From: an uncultured Clostridia bacterium
GTDB taxonomy: Bacteria; Bacillota; Clostridia; Christensenellales; Borkfalkiaceae
Direction of reading: 5' to 3'
Length of the DNA stretch: 64,000 nt
NCBI GenBank assembly: GCA_944354125.1
Contig: CALVPT010000005.1
Span: forward strand, 1-64,000
Part shown: positions 47,613 to 56,209 of the stretch, piece after piece
Layout of the letters: every line of letters begins with the position of its first letter
Numbering within the stretch: the stretch's first letter is position 1
Made by a program: the position numbers and the translations under genes
The notes under the pieces: generated by a model
What the model was told of the DNA's origin: nothing
Seen by the model: the letters and a program-made list of their open reading frames with translations, nothing else
Databases searched by the model: none

Positions 47613-49046
47613 ATGAAAAAACAGGCATTAAATCCATATCTGCCCAGCTATGAATACATACCCGACGGCGAACCTCACGTGTTCGGCGACAGGGTATATG
47701 TCTACGGCTCGCACGACAGGTTCAACGGCGGAGGGTTCTGCATGAACGACTACATCACCTGGTCGGCGCCCGTCGACGACCTCAGCGACTGGCGGTACGA
47801 AGGGGTAATTTACAAAAAGACGGACGACCCTCACTATAAGGGCAGGGGCAGCATGTATGCGCCCGACGTCTGCCGCGCGCCCGACGGCAAGTACTATCTG
47901 TACTATGCGTTCAATCCGGGCATAACCAGAAAGAGCTGGGCAATACGCTGCGCGGTATCCGACAGCCCGTCGGGACCTTTCAGATACCACGGCGAAGTCG
48001 ACCTCTATCCATATTCGCGCGAGTTTCTGCCCTTTGACCCTGCGGTATACGTAGAGGACGGCAGGGTATGGCTGTACTACGGTTCGGGAATGTTCTTCCC
48101 CGTCCTTGGCACTTCCAAAAAGAAGGTAATGGGCGGCGCGGTCGTCGAACTCGACCCTGCGGATATGCTTACTTTAAAGGGCAAACCCGTACAGACTATG
48201 CCTTCGGGCGGCGAGCTCGGCGGACACAGCTTTTTCGAGGCGTCGTCTATGCGCAAGATAGGCGACAGGTACTATTTCGTCTATTCGTCGGCAATAGGGC
48301 ATGAACTCTGCTATGCAGTCGGGGATTCACCCGTCGGTCCGTTCACATTCGGCGGCACGATAGTTTCAAACGGCGACATAGGGCTTCTCGAGGTGCATAA
48401 CGGCCCCAAGACGGCATCGAATTATACCGGCAACACGCACGGCGGAATACTCACGCTTAAGGATAAAAATTACATTTTCTATCACCGTCAGACCAACCGC
48501 AACTGTTTCTCGCGCCAGGGATGTGCGGAAGAGATAAAAGTTGAGCCCGACGGCTCTATAAAGCAGGTAGAAATGACCAGCTGCGGCCTCAACGGCGGCC
48601 CTCTGGAGGGCAGCGGCGAGTACGAGGCGAGAATAGCCTGCAATCTGACCTCGCGCAAGGGCGGCAGGTTCCATTCAAAGCCGTTCGGCAAAAACAAGGC
48701 GGGCTGTCACCCCTATTTCACCCAGAGCGGCGGCGACAGGGAGGGCTACGGCGACCAGTACATCGCCAACTTCTGCAACGGCGCAATGGCGGGATTCAAG
48801 TATTTCGACATAAAGAATCTAAAGCGCATAGGCGTAACCGTACGCGGAAATGCCGAGGGAATAATGTATGTAAGAAATGAGCCTTTCGGCGCGGTGGTTG
48901 CTGAAATTGCCATACATCCGACTGCTTCTGACAAGACCTTCTATGGCGAATATGGCGGCAATGACGGCAAAAAGGCGCTGTATTTCACCTTTGAAGGCAA
49001 GGGTAAAATAGATAAATTCACTAAGATAGTGCTGGAAAGGGGATAA
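47613..49046 (+). CDS. glycoside hydrolase family 43 enzyme
   Basis: A 477-residue protein with an N-terminal five-bladed propeller of family GH43 (about 1-320): probable general base D18 in YIPDGEPHVFGD, the APDVCRAPDGKYYLYYAF segment, and probable general acid E209 in GGHSFFEASS. The C-terminal 130 residues look like a beta-sandwich carbohydrate-binding module. No signal peptide, so it is cytoplasmic and probably removes xylosyl or arabinosyl units from imported oligosaccharides, feeding xylA and xylB. Third gene of the operon. Confidence 0.9.
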   Translation: MKKQALNPYLPSYEYIPDGEPHVFGDRVYVYGSHDRFNGGGFCMNDYITWSAPVDDLSDWRYEGVIYKKTDDPHYKGRGSMYAPDVCRAPDGKYYLYYAFNPGITRKSWAIRCAVSDSPSGPFRYHGEVDLYPYSREFLPFDPAVYVEDGRVWLYYGSGMFFPVLGTSKKKVMGGAVVELDPADMLTLKGKPVQTMPSGGELGGHSFFEASSMRKIGDRYYFVYSSAIGHELCYAVGDSPVGPFTFGGTIVSNGDIGLLEVHNGPKTASNYTGNTHGGILTLKDKNYIFYHRQTNRNCFSRQGCAEEIKVEPDGSIKQVEMTSCGLNGGPLEGSGEYEARIACNLTSRKGGRFHSKPFGKNKAGCHPYFTQSGGDREGYGDQYIANFCNGAMAGFKYFDIKNLKRIGVTVRGNAEGIMYVRNEPFGAVVAEIAIHPTASDKTFYGEYGGNDGKKALYFTFEGKGKIDKFTKIVLERG

Positions 49047-49138
49047 AACGGGGCGTATGCCTGATGAAAGGCTGCGGCACGGTAAGGTACGAAAACGGAC
49101 TGCTCATTATATGGCGCAATGTCCGCAAATATTTGATT

Positions 49139-49172
49139 CGGCGCAGAGCAATAACGTTCTGCGCCGTTCTTA
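49139..49172 (+). terminator. xyl operon terminator
   Basis: A 9-bp stem CGGCGCAGA/TCTGCGCCG (49139-49147 with 49158-49166) is followed by TTCTT. Confidence 0.7.
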
Positions 49173-49184
49173 TGCCATCGGTTA

Positions 49185-49213
49185 TTGACGGCAGAGTGAC
49201 GGGGTGATATAAT
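49185..49213 (+). promoter_or_regulatory. promoter of the 36-residue membrane peptide gene
   Basis: TTGACG (49185-49190) and TATAAT (49208-49213) with a 17-base spacer. It starts a transcript that first meets the small gene at 49300. Confidence 0.75.
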
Positions 49214-49299
49214 TTTTATGTAATAATACGCAATTGCTTCACGGCCGTTACAGGTAGGGAGCTGTGGTACTGCACAATTGCATTCAGAAGGAGAGACAG

Positions 49300-49410
49300 G
49301 TGACCGGAACTGTAAAAAAGAACAGTTATAAAATATTTCCGCACATGACCTTAAGCATATACATTCATTTGCTTGCCCTGGTTGCGGTTATCTCCGTCTG
49401 CGCTGGGTAA
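49300..49410 (+). CDS. 36-residue single-span membrane peptide
   Basis: The frame starts with GTG 49300 behind GAAGGAGAG and ends at TAA 49408-49410. The first 14 residues are polar and basic (MTGTVKKNSYKIFP) and the last 20 are one hydrophobic helix (TLSIYIHLLALVAVISVCAG). The promoter and ribosome binding site support expression. I know no family. It could be a regulatory membrane peptide, a toxin of a type I toxin-antitoxin pair, or a leader product; no antisense RNA promoter was identified. Confidence 0.5.
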   Translation: MTGTVKKNSYKIFPHMTLSIYIHLLALVAVISVCAG

Positions 49411-49430
49411 AATAAAATTGTATGCGGTAC

Positions 49431-49459
49431 TTGCATTTTTATACAAGATATGGTATAAT
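49431..49459 (+). promoter_or_regulatory. promoter of the topoisomerase operon
   Basis: TTGCAT (49431-49436) and TATAAT (49454-49459) with a 17-base spacer, about 120 bases before the topoisomerase B-subunit gene. Confidence 0.7.
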
Positions 49460-49579
49460 CCGATAGATATATTATAAACACGCGCGCAAGGCAGGCAATA
49501 TCGCAATTTTTGCCGCCGCCGGAATAGGCGGCAGGGGATATGCGGCGGCGCGGACGGACGGGTATTCGGGAAGATTCAG

Positions 49580-51661
49580 ATGGCAGAAAAAAGTTACAAC
49601 GCAGACGATTTAAAAGTACTTGAAGGACTGGAGGCCGTAAGGGTAAGGCCGGGCATGTATATCGGCTCTACGGGAGTGAAGGGACTTCATCATATCCTCT
49701 GGGAGATTGTCGACAACTCCATAGACGAGGCGGCAAACGGCTATGCCGACGAGATAACCGTCATCCTGCACGAGGACGGCTCTGCCTCGGTGGAGGACAA
49801 CGGCAGAGGCATGCCCACCGACATAAACACCAAGACGGGCATGTCGGGCGTTGAACTCATATTCACCAAGCTGCACGCCGGCGGCAAGTTCGACAGCGGC
49901 AACTATGCCTTTTCGGGCGGACTGCACGGCGTCGGCGCATCGGTTACAAACGCCCTTTCGCGCTGGCTTAAGGTAGAGGTATTCAGGGGCACCGTCTTCA
50001 AGATGAGCTTTACCTCAAAATACGACAGCAAGAAGAAAAAGTGGCTGTGCGGCATACCTGACGGACCAATCGTCAACACGGGCGAAAAGACCAAAAAACG
50101 CGGATCGTATGTGCGTTTTATGCCCGATTCCGAGGTGTTCGAGACGGTAGATTGGAACCACGACACAGTAGCAAAGCGTCTCAAAGAACTGGCGTTTTTA
50201 AATAAGGGCGTAAAGATAAATTTCATAGACAACAGACAGCTTTATAAGATGGAGGACGTCACCGACGAGGAGGGCGAAACCTCGCTCAAGAAAGTGCCTC
50301 TTCCCAAAAAGGAGCCCGTAAGCTATAAGTATGACGGCGGTCTCGTCGACTTCGTCGATTATCTCAACGACGGCAAGACGGCTATTTATCCCAAGCCGCT
50401 CTTCTATTCGACGGTAAAGGACATACAGATAAAGGGCGCACCCGCAGGCAAGATAAAGATAGACTTTGCAATATCGCATACCAAGGACGACGAGGAAAAT
50501 CTGTGCTCGTTCGTCAACAATATCTCGACTATCGAGGGCGGCTATCACGAGATAGGCTTCCACAACGGACTTTTGAAGGCTGTCAACGACTACGCGAGAA
50601 ACAACGGCATTTTAAAGAGCAAGGACCCCGCGTTTATCGCCGACGACGTCAAGGAGGGACTTACTGCCGTCCTGACCGTTCAGCTCAACAACGTCGAATT
50701 TGAGGGACAGACCAAGACAAAGCTCGGCAATCCCGAGGCGAAGGCGCCCGTGGAACAGGCGGTGGTGGAGGGACTTGCCTCCCTCATGGCGGTAAGGGCA
50801 AACAAGTCAGCCTTCGAGGAGATAGCAAAGAAGGCAAAGTTCGCCGCAGACGACAGAATAAAGCACCGCGCGGAGAGGGACGTAGCCAAAGCCGCGTCCG
50901 AAAACGACGGACTCAATTTAATCGGCAAGCTTGCGCCCTGTTCGGGCAAAAATCCCGACCTGAACGAGCTGTTCATAGTCGAGGGCGATTCGGCGGGCGG
51001 CACGGCAAAGCAGGCAAGGGTAAGGCAGTTCCAGTCCATTCTGCCATTGAGGGGCAAGCCGCTCAACGTGCAGAAAAAGAGCGCGCTCCAGGCGCTCCAG
51101 AACGAGGAGATAAAGACGCTCGTGTCGGCGATAGGCGCAGGATTTAACCGCACTTTCGAGGTCGACAAGACGCGCTATAAAAAAGTCATAATTCTCTCCG
51201 ATGCCGACCAGGACGGCATGCACATACGCTGCATACTCCTTACATTCTTCTTTAAATATATGCGCGAACTCATAGCCGCAGGCTATGTATATATCGGCAT
51301 GCCTCCGCTCTATAAGGTATATAAAAAGGACGTGGTGGAGTATGCCTACGACGACAAGGAGCTCGACGAAAAGATAAAGAAGGTCGGCAAGGGGTACTCT
51401 CTTCAGAGGTACAAGGGTCTGGGCGAAATGTCCGCCGACCAGCTCTGGGAGACGACCATGAATCCCGCGACGCGCAACCTCATACAGGTAACGCTCGAAA
51501 ATATACAGGAAGCGTCCAAGATGATAGAGATGCTGATGGGCGACAAGGTCGAGGGCAGAAAACAGTTCCTCGCCGAAAATGCCGACTTCAACAAGGTGGA
51601 CGGCTTCATCGAAAAGGTAAACATAGAAAAGAAAGAAGGCTACGGCGGAGAAGAGGTATAA
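49580..51661 (+). CDS. parE: type IIA DNA topoisomerase subunit B (ParE/GyrB)
   Basis: The 693-residue ATPase subunit has the GHKL domain (EGLEAVRVRPGMYIGSTG, DNSIDEAANGYADE, GGLHGVGASVTNAL), the transducer domain, and the TOPRIM domain with EGDSAGG and DADQDGMHIR. With the A subunit it changes DNA supercoiling or unlinks chromosomes. I favour topoisomerase IV because the DADQDG and YIGMPPLYKV forms resemble Clostridia ParE-type proteins and no dnaA or recF is nearby, but gyrase cannot be excluded. The A-subunit gene follows after 6 bases. Confidence 0.85.
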   Translation: MAEKSYNADDLKVLEGLEAVRVRPGMYIGSTGVKGLHHILWEIVDNSIDEAANGYADEITVILHEDGSASVEDNGRGMPTDINTKTGMSGVELIFTKLHAGGKFDSGNYAFSGGLHGVGASVTNALSRWLKVEVFRGTVFKMSFTSKYDSKKKKWLCGIPDGPIVNTGEKTKKRGSYVRFMPDSEVFETVDWNHDTVAKRLKELAFLNKGVKINFIDNRQLYKMEDVTDEEGETSLKKVPLPKKEPVSYKYDGGLVDFVDYLNDGKTAIYPKPLFYSTVKDIQIKGAPAGKIKIDFAISHTKDDEENLCSFVNNISTIEGGYHEIGFHNGLLKAVNDYARNNGILKSKDPAFIADDVKEGLTAVLTVQLNNVEFEGQTKTKLGNPEAKAPVEQAVVEGLASLMAVRANKSAFEEIAKKAKFAADDRIKHRAERDVAKAASENDGLNLIGKLAPCSGKNPDLNELFIVEGDSAGGTAKQARVRQFQSILPLRGKPLNVQKKSALQALQNEEIKTLVSAIGAGFNRTFEVDKTRYKKVIILSDADQDGMHIRCILLTFFFKYMRELIAAGYVYIGMPPLYKVYKKDVVEYAYDDKELDEKIKKVGKGYSLQRYKGLGEMSADQLWETTMNPATRNLIQVTLENIQEASKMIEMLMGDKVEGRKQFLAENADFNKVDGFIEKVNIEKKEGYGGEEV

Positions 51662-51667
51662 GGGAAT

Positions 51668-54154
51668 ATGGCTAAGAAGAACAATAACGACAATTTCCAG
51701 ACCTTCATTCCGCAGGGCAAGGTGTTCTCCACTCCGCTCGAGGAGGTAATGCCCCAGTCAATGTTGCCCTATGCCGAGTTCGTAATACTCGACAGGGCGC
51801 TTCCCAGGGTGGAGGACGGCTTAAAGCCCGTCCAGCGCAGAATACTCTACACCATGGCGGAGATGGGACTTACTCCCGACAAGCCGCATAAAAAATCGGC
51901 TAGAATAGTCGGCGACTGCATGGGTAAATATCACCCTCACGGCGACAGCTCGGTCTACGACGCCATGGTAAGAATGGCGCAGGACTTCAACATGCGCATG
52001 ACGCTGGTCAACGGTCACGGCAACTTCGGCTCGGTGGACGGCGACCCCGCCGCGGCGATGAGATACACCGAGGCAAGGCTGGAGCCGCTCGCCCTGGAGC
52101 TTTTGAGGGATATGGACAAGGAGACCGTGCCATTTTCCTTCAACTTTGACGACAGCCTGTTGGAGCCCGATATCCTCCCGGGCAGATTTCCCAATCTGCT
52201 CGTAAACGGCGCAAACGGCATAGCCGTAGGTCTTGCCACAAACATTCCCACGCACAACCTCGCCGAGGTCATAGACGGCGTGTGCGCGTATATAGATAAC
52301 CCCAGAATATCCCTCGCCGAGATGATGAAAATCATTCCCGGCCCCGACTTCTCGACGGGCGGCTATATAATCCGCAACGAGCTAAGGCAGGCATACGAGA
52401 CGGGCAAGGGCAGGATAATTCTGCGTGCGAGATATTCCGTCGAGATGGGCGAAAACGGCAAGAAGGAGATAATAATCACCGAACTGCCCTACCAGACCAA
52501 CAAGGCCGACCTCCTCCGCAAGATAATGGTCATGAAGGAGGAAAAAAAGGACATACTTTCGGGCATTGCAGACATCGTAGACGAGTCGGACAGAACGGGC
52601 ATGCGCGCCGTCATATACCTCAAAAAGGAAGCGGACACCGACGCGATACTCTCATACCTCTTCAAATATACCGACCTCGAGTGCACGTTCGGCATAAACA
52701 TGGTTGCCATCGCAGGCGGCAAGCCCCAGCAGCTGGGACTTCTTGACATAATACGCTACTACGTGACCTATCAGCGTCAGGTTATAGTAAGGCGCACCAA
52801 GTACGAACTCAAAGAGGCGGAGGCGCGCTGTCACATACTCGAAGGACTGATAATCGGCGTGCACAACATCGACGAGGTCATAAGGATAATCAAGACGAGC
52901 GAATCGACGCCCGTCGCAAGGACGAGGCTGATGGAGACCTTCGCGCTCTCCGAACGCCAGGCGCAGGCAATACTCGATTTAAGGCTGGCGCGCCTTGCAA
53001 AGCTCGAGATAAAAAAGCTCGAGGACGAACTTAAGGAACTCAAAAAGAAGATTGCGCGGCTTAAAGCCATTCTCGCCAGCAAGGACGAGCAGATGGCGAT
53101 AGTCAAGAGCGAAATGCGCGAAATACGCGACAAGTATCCCTGCCCCAGAAAGTCGGAGATAGTCGACTCGGCGGAGGATATAAAGGTATTCCGACAGGAC
53201 ATCAAGCGCGCGGCAACCGACTGGGTATGCGCCATAACCGCGGGCAATAACATAAGACTTATCGACAGGATAGAGTACGACCAGAAATGCAAAAAGCCGC
53301 TGTCGGCAAATTTCCGCGCCGACTCCGTTTTCAAGGATGTCGTGTTCGGCCGTTCGGACGGAACGCTTCTCATATTCACGAGCTACGGCAACTGCATAAA
53401 GCTCGACCTGAACGAATACGACGCCACGGGCTTCAACGGCGCGGCGCTTAAGCTCAAGGACATAAACGACGCCGTTCTGCGCGGCGAAATACCCGTAAAG
53501 CTGTTTACCTTTGTCGGCGACGTGCCCGAAGGCGAATTGTTGTTCTTTACCAGACAGGGCACGGTCAAGCGCACGCCGTGGGCGGAATATGCCGTCGGCA
53601 AGCCGTCCTTCCCCGCAATCAAACTCAAGACGGGGGACGAGCTTCTGACCGTCGAAAACTTCGACCCCGACGTGCAGGACAACACTATGTGCTTCGTAAC
53701 GCGGCAGGGCATGTGTCTCAATGCCGAAAAGGACGACATACCCTCCCAGGGCAGAGTGACGGCAGGCGTAAGGGGCATACTCCTGAACGACGGCGACGAG
53801 GTGGCGTTCGCAACCCAGATGTACGGAGAGGGCGAAATAATCGTCGTATCCAAAAAGGGACAGATGAAGAGGGTCATAGCCTCGCTGTTCTCGCCCATGG
53901 GCAGGGGCAGGAAGGGCATGCTCATCATAGACAGCAAGTCGGAGGTAATGTTTGCCGACTACGTGACCGTGCCGTATAAGATAGGCATAGTCAGGGAGGA
54001 CAACTCCTTCGCGGAGATGGATACCGAGGACATAAGAATAGAGCCGCGTCCCTCCAAGGGCAAGCCCGTGCAGGGCTCTTCGCCCGTAAAAGAGGTCGTC
54101 GCGCTAAAGTACCGTTCGGACTATTCCGACGGCAACATGCAGATAAAATTTTAA
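51668..54154 (+). CDS. parC: type IIA DNA topoisomerase subunit A (ParC/GyrA)
   Basis: The 828-residue DNA-cleaving subunit contains the winged-helix region [13 protein letters not shown], the quinolone-determining segment [19 protein letters not shown], the catalytic tyrosine in AMRYTEARL, a coiled-coil tower and a C-terminal beta-pinwheel. The pinwheel has [10 protein letters not shown] where gyrase carries its QRRGGKG box, which argues for a topoisomerase IV-like or divergent enzyme. Coupled to the B subunit; adenine deaminase follows 16 bases later. Confidence 0.85.
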   Translation: MAKKNNNDNFQTFIPQGKVFSTPLEEVMPQSMLPYAEFVILDRALPRVEDGLKPVQRRILYTMAEMGLTPDKPHKKSARIVGDCMGKYHPHGDSSVYDAMVRMAQDFNMRMTLVNGHGNFGSVDGDPAAAMRYTEARLEPLALELLRDMDKETVPFSFNFDDSLLEPDILPGRFPNLLVNGANGIAVGLATNIPTHNLAEVIDGVCAYIDNPRISLAEMMKIIPGPDFSTGGYIIRNELRQAYETGKGRIILRARYSVEMGENGKKEIIITELPYQTNKADLLRKIMVMKEEKKDILSGIADIVDESDRTGMRAVIYLKKEADTDAILSYLFKYTDLECTFGINMVAIAGGKPQQLGLLDIIRYYVTYQRQVIVRRTKYELKEAEARCHILEGLIIGVHNIDEVIRIIKTSESTPVARTRLMETFALSERQAQAILDLRLARLAKLEIKKLEDELKELKKKIARLKAILASKDEQMAIVKSEMREIRDKYPCPRKSEIVDSAEDIKVFRQDIKRAATDWVCAITAGNNIRLIDRIEYDQKCKKPLSANFRADSVFKDVVFGRSDGTLLIFTSYGNCIKLDLNEYDATGFNGAALKLKDINDAVLRGEIPVKLFTFVGDVPEGELLFFTRQGTVKRTPWAEYAVGKPSFPAIKLKTGDELLTVENFDPDVQDNTMCFVTRQGMCLNAEKDDIPSQGRVTAGVRGILLNDGDEVAFATQMYGEGEIIVVSKKGQMKRVIASLFSPMGRGRKGMLIIDSKSEVMFADYVTVPYKIGIVREDNSFAEMDTEDIRIEPRPSKGKPVQGSSPVKEVVALKYRSDYSDGNMQIKF

Positions 54155-54170
54155 CGGGAGAAGATATAAG

Positions 54171-55889
54171 ATGTTAAAACAGTACATCGATGCGGCGGCA
54201 GGTCGCACCAAGGCGGACATAGTCCTCAAAAACGCTAGCTACGTAAACGTGTATACGGGCAGGACGGACAAGGGCGACATAGCCATAGTCGGCGACAGGA
54301 TTGTCGGCGTCGGAAAGTACGAAGGCATAAAGGAATACGACGTGGAGGGACTTACCGTCCTCCCCGGATACATCGACGGCCACGTGCACATCGAAAGTTC
54401 CCAGCTTTCGCCCGAGGAGTTCGCCTCGCTCATCGTTCCGAGAGGCACCACGACGATTATAGCCGACCCTCACGAGATAACCAACGTATGCGGCATGGAC
54501 GGCGTGGACTATATCGTAAAGGCGTCGAAAAACATTCCCCTCGACGTAAAGGTTCAGCTTCCCTCCTGCGTGCCTGCAACCCCGTTCGAGACGAGCGGAG
54601 CAATCCTTTCGGGCAAGGACATAGAGGAGCATATCTGTGACGACGGCGTGTTCGGTCTGGGCGAATTCATGAACTATCCCGGCGTAATCGACGCCGACCC
54701 CGACGTAATCAGAAAGCTGGAGGCGGCTCACCGCGCAGGAAAGATAATCGACGGCCACGCGCCTGCAATAAGCGGAAACGCGCTCAACGCATATCTCTGC
54801 GGCGGCATCTCCACCGACCACGAATGCGTGTCTGTCGAAGAAATCGACGAAAAGATATCCAAGGGCATGTATGTGCATTTAAGGCACGGCTCCTCTACGC
54901 GCAACCTCGTGTCCAATTGCAAGGCGGTAAATGCCGCTAACATGCGCAGATTCATTCTCTGCACGGACGATCGTCACGCCGCAGATTTAAAGGAAAAGGG
55001 ACACATAGACGACGCGCTCCGCAAGGCGGTGGCAGGCGGACTCGACCCCATATGGGCGGTCACAATCGCAACGCTCAACGGCGCCGAGTGCTATTCATTG
55101 AAGGACAAGGGCGCGATAGCTCCCATGAAGGTCGCCGACCTCGTCGTCGTCGACAATCTCAAAGACTTCAATGCAAAGTACGTGTTCAAGGACGGCAAGC
55201 TCGTAGCCGAGGACGGCAAGCCTCTCTTCGATACGACCAGGAGATATCTTCCCCAAAGCGTGCTCAACACCGTGCACGTCGACGAGCTTAAGGCGGACGA
55301 CTTCAGACTTAAGCTGAAGGGCAGAAAGGCTAGAGTCATGACCATTCTCCCCGGCAACGTTGTTACGGGTTGCGAGATAATGGACATAAATTCCAAGGAC
55401 GGCGACGTCGACATAGTCGGAACGGACGTCCTCAAGATGGCGGTAGTCGAACGCCATAAGCATACGGGCAACATCGGCAAGGGACTTCTGAAGGGTTATG
55501 GCTTCAAGGGCGGCGCGATGGGCATAACCATCTCGCACGACTCCCACAACATAATTCTCCTCGGCGACGACAACGAGAGCATGGCAAAGGCCGCCAACGA
55601 ACTTGCAAGGATAGGCGGCGGCATGGTCATAGCCGACAAAAAGGCGGACAAGGTGTATTCGCTTACGCTCGACATCGGCGGACTTATGTCCTCGAGGGAT
55701 GCCGAAAGTCTGCAAAGGGACAGCAAGGCGCTCATAGAGCGCGCCTATTCCATGGGCGTAGACAGGGAACAGGAGGCGTTCATGTCGCTGGCGTTCCTCT
55801 CGCTCGCCGTCATTCCCCAACTCAAGCTGCTGGATACGGGTCTTTTCGACGTAACCAAGTTTGCCTTCACCACGGTTGACGCCGAATAA
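54171..55889 (+). CDS. ade: adenine deaminase
   Basis: The 572-residue amidohydrolase converts adenine to hypoxanthine in purine salvage. It has the metal-binding start LPGYIDGHVHIESSQLSPEE, IIADPHEITNVCG, DGHAPAISGNALNAYLCGGI and the C-terminal adenine deaminase domain (GHTGNIGKG-like segment HKHTGNIGKGLLKGYGFKGG). Length matches the AdeC family. Good ribosome binding site GGGAGAAG; it is probably cotranscribed with the topoisomerase genes. Confidence 0.95.
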   Translation: MLKQYIDAAAGRTKADIVLKNASYVNVYTGRTDKGDIAIVGDRIVGVGKYEGIKEYDVEGLTVLPGYIDGHVHIESSQLSPEEFASLIVPRGTTTIIADPHEITNVCGMDGVDYIVKASKNIPLDVKVQLPSCVPATPFETSGAILSGKDIEEHICDDGVFGLGEFMNYPGVIDADPDVIRKLEAAHRAGKIIDGHAPAISGNALNAYLCGGISTDHECVSVEEIDEKISKGMYVHLRHGSSTRNLVSNCKAVNAANMRRFILCTDDRHAADLKEKGHIDDALRKAVAGGLDPIWAVTIATLNGAECYSLKDKGAIAPMKVADLVVVDNLKDFNAKYVFKDGKLVAEDGKPLFDTTRRYLPQSVLNTVHVDELKADDFRLKLKGRKARVMTILPGNVVTGCEIMDINSKDGDVDIVGTDVLKMAVVERHKHTGNIGKGLLKGYGFKGGAMGITISHDSHNIILLGDDNESMAKAANELARIGGGMVIADKKADKVYSLTLDIGGLMSSRDAESLQRDSKALIERAYSMGVDREQEAFMSLAFLSLAVIPQLKLLDTGLFDVTKFAFTTVDAE

Positions 55890-55989
55890 GCGGCAATCTT
55901 TCTGACAGGGAAAGGGCGCGTTGTTGCCTCCGTACGCCGTAGCGTTCTCATAAAACATAGTCGGACGGTACGATAAAAGCTAAAATTAC

Positions 55990-56034
55990 ATTCCCCTGGG
56001 GCGGCATTGCGGCCGACCGCAGGGGAATTTTTTC
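55990..56034 (+). terminator. terminator after adenine deaminase
   Basis: A stem ATTCCCCTG/CAGGGGAAT (55990-55998 with 56020-56028) with an inner GC-rich helix is followed by TTTTTT. The gap 55890-55989 has nothing else recognisable. Confidence 0.85.
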
Positions 56035-56073
56035 GCAAAAAGCAAAATAATGCAAAAATCTCAAAAAAAAGCT

Positions 56074-56102
56074 TTTACATAACCGACAAAATATAGTACA
56101 AT
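56074..56102 (+). promoter_or_regulatory. secA promoter
   Basis: TTTACA (56074-56079) and TACAAT (56097-56102) with a 17-base spacer, about 108 bases before secA. Confidence 0.6.
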
Positions 56103-56209
56103 ATTTGATGGAATAAAATAGGGCACACAGCGCGATTGCCAGACGTAAAATGCCATGCCGCCGTCTTCGAGCAGGGCGGCAGAGAGGCTGTGTCGCCGAG
56201 GAGTAATCA

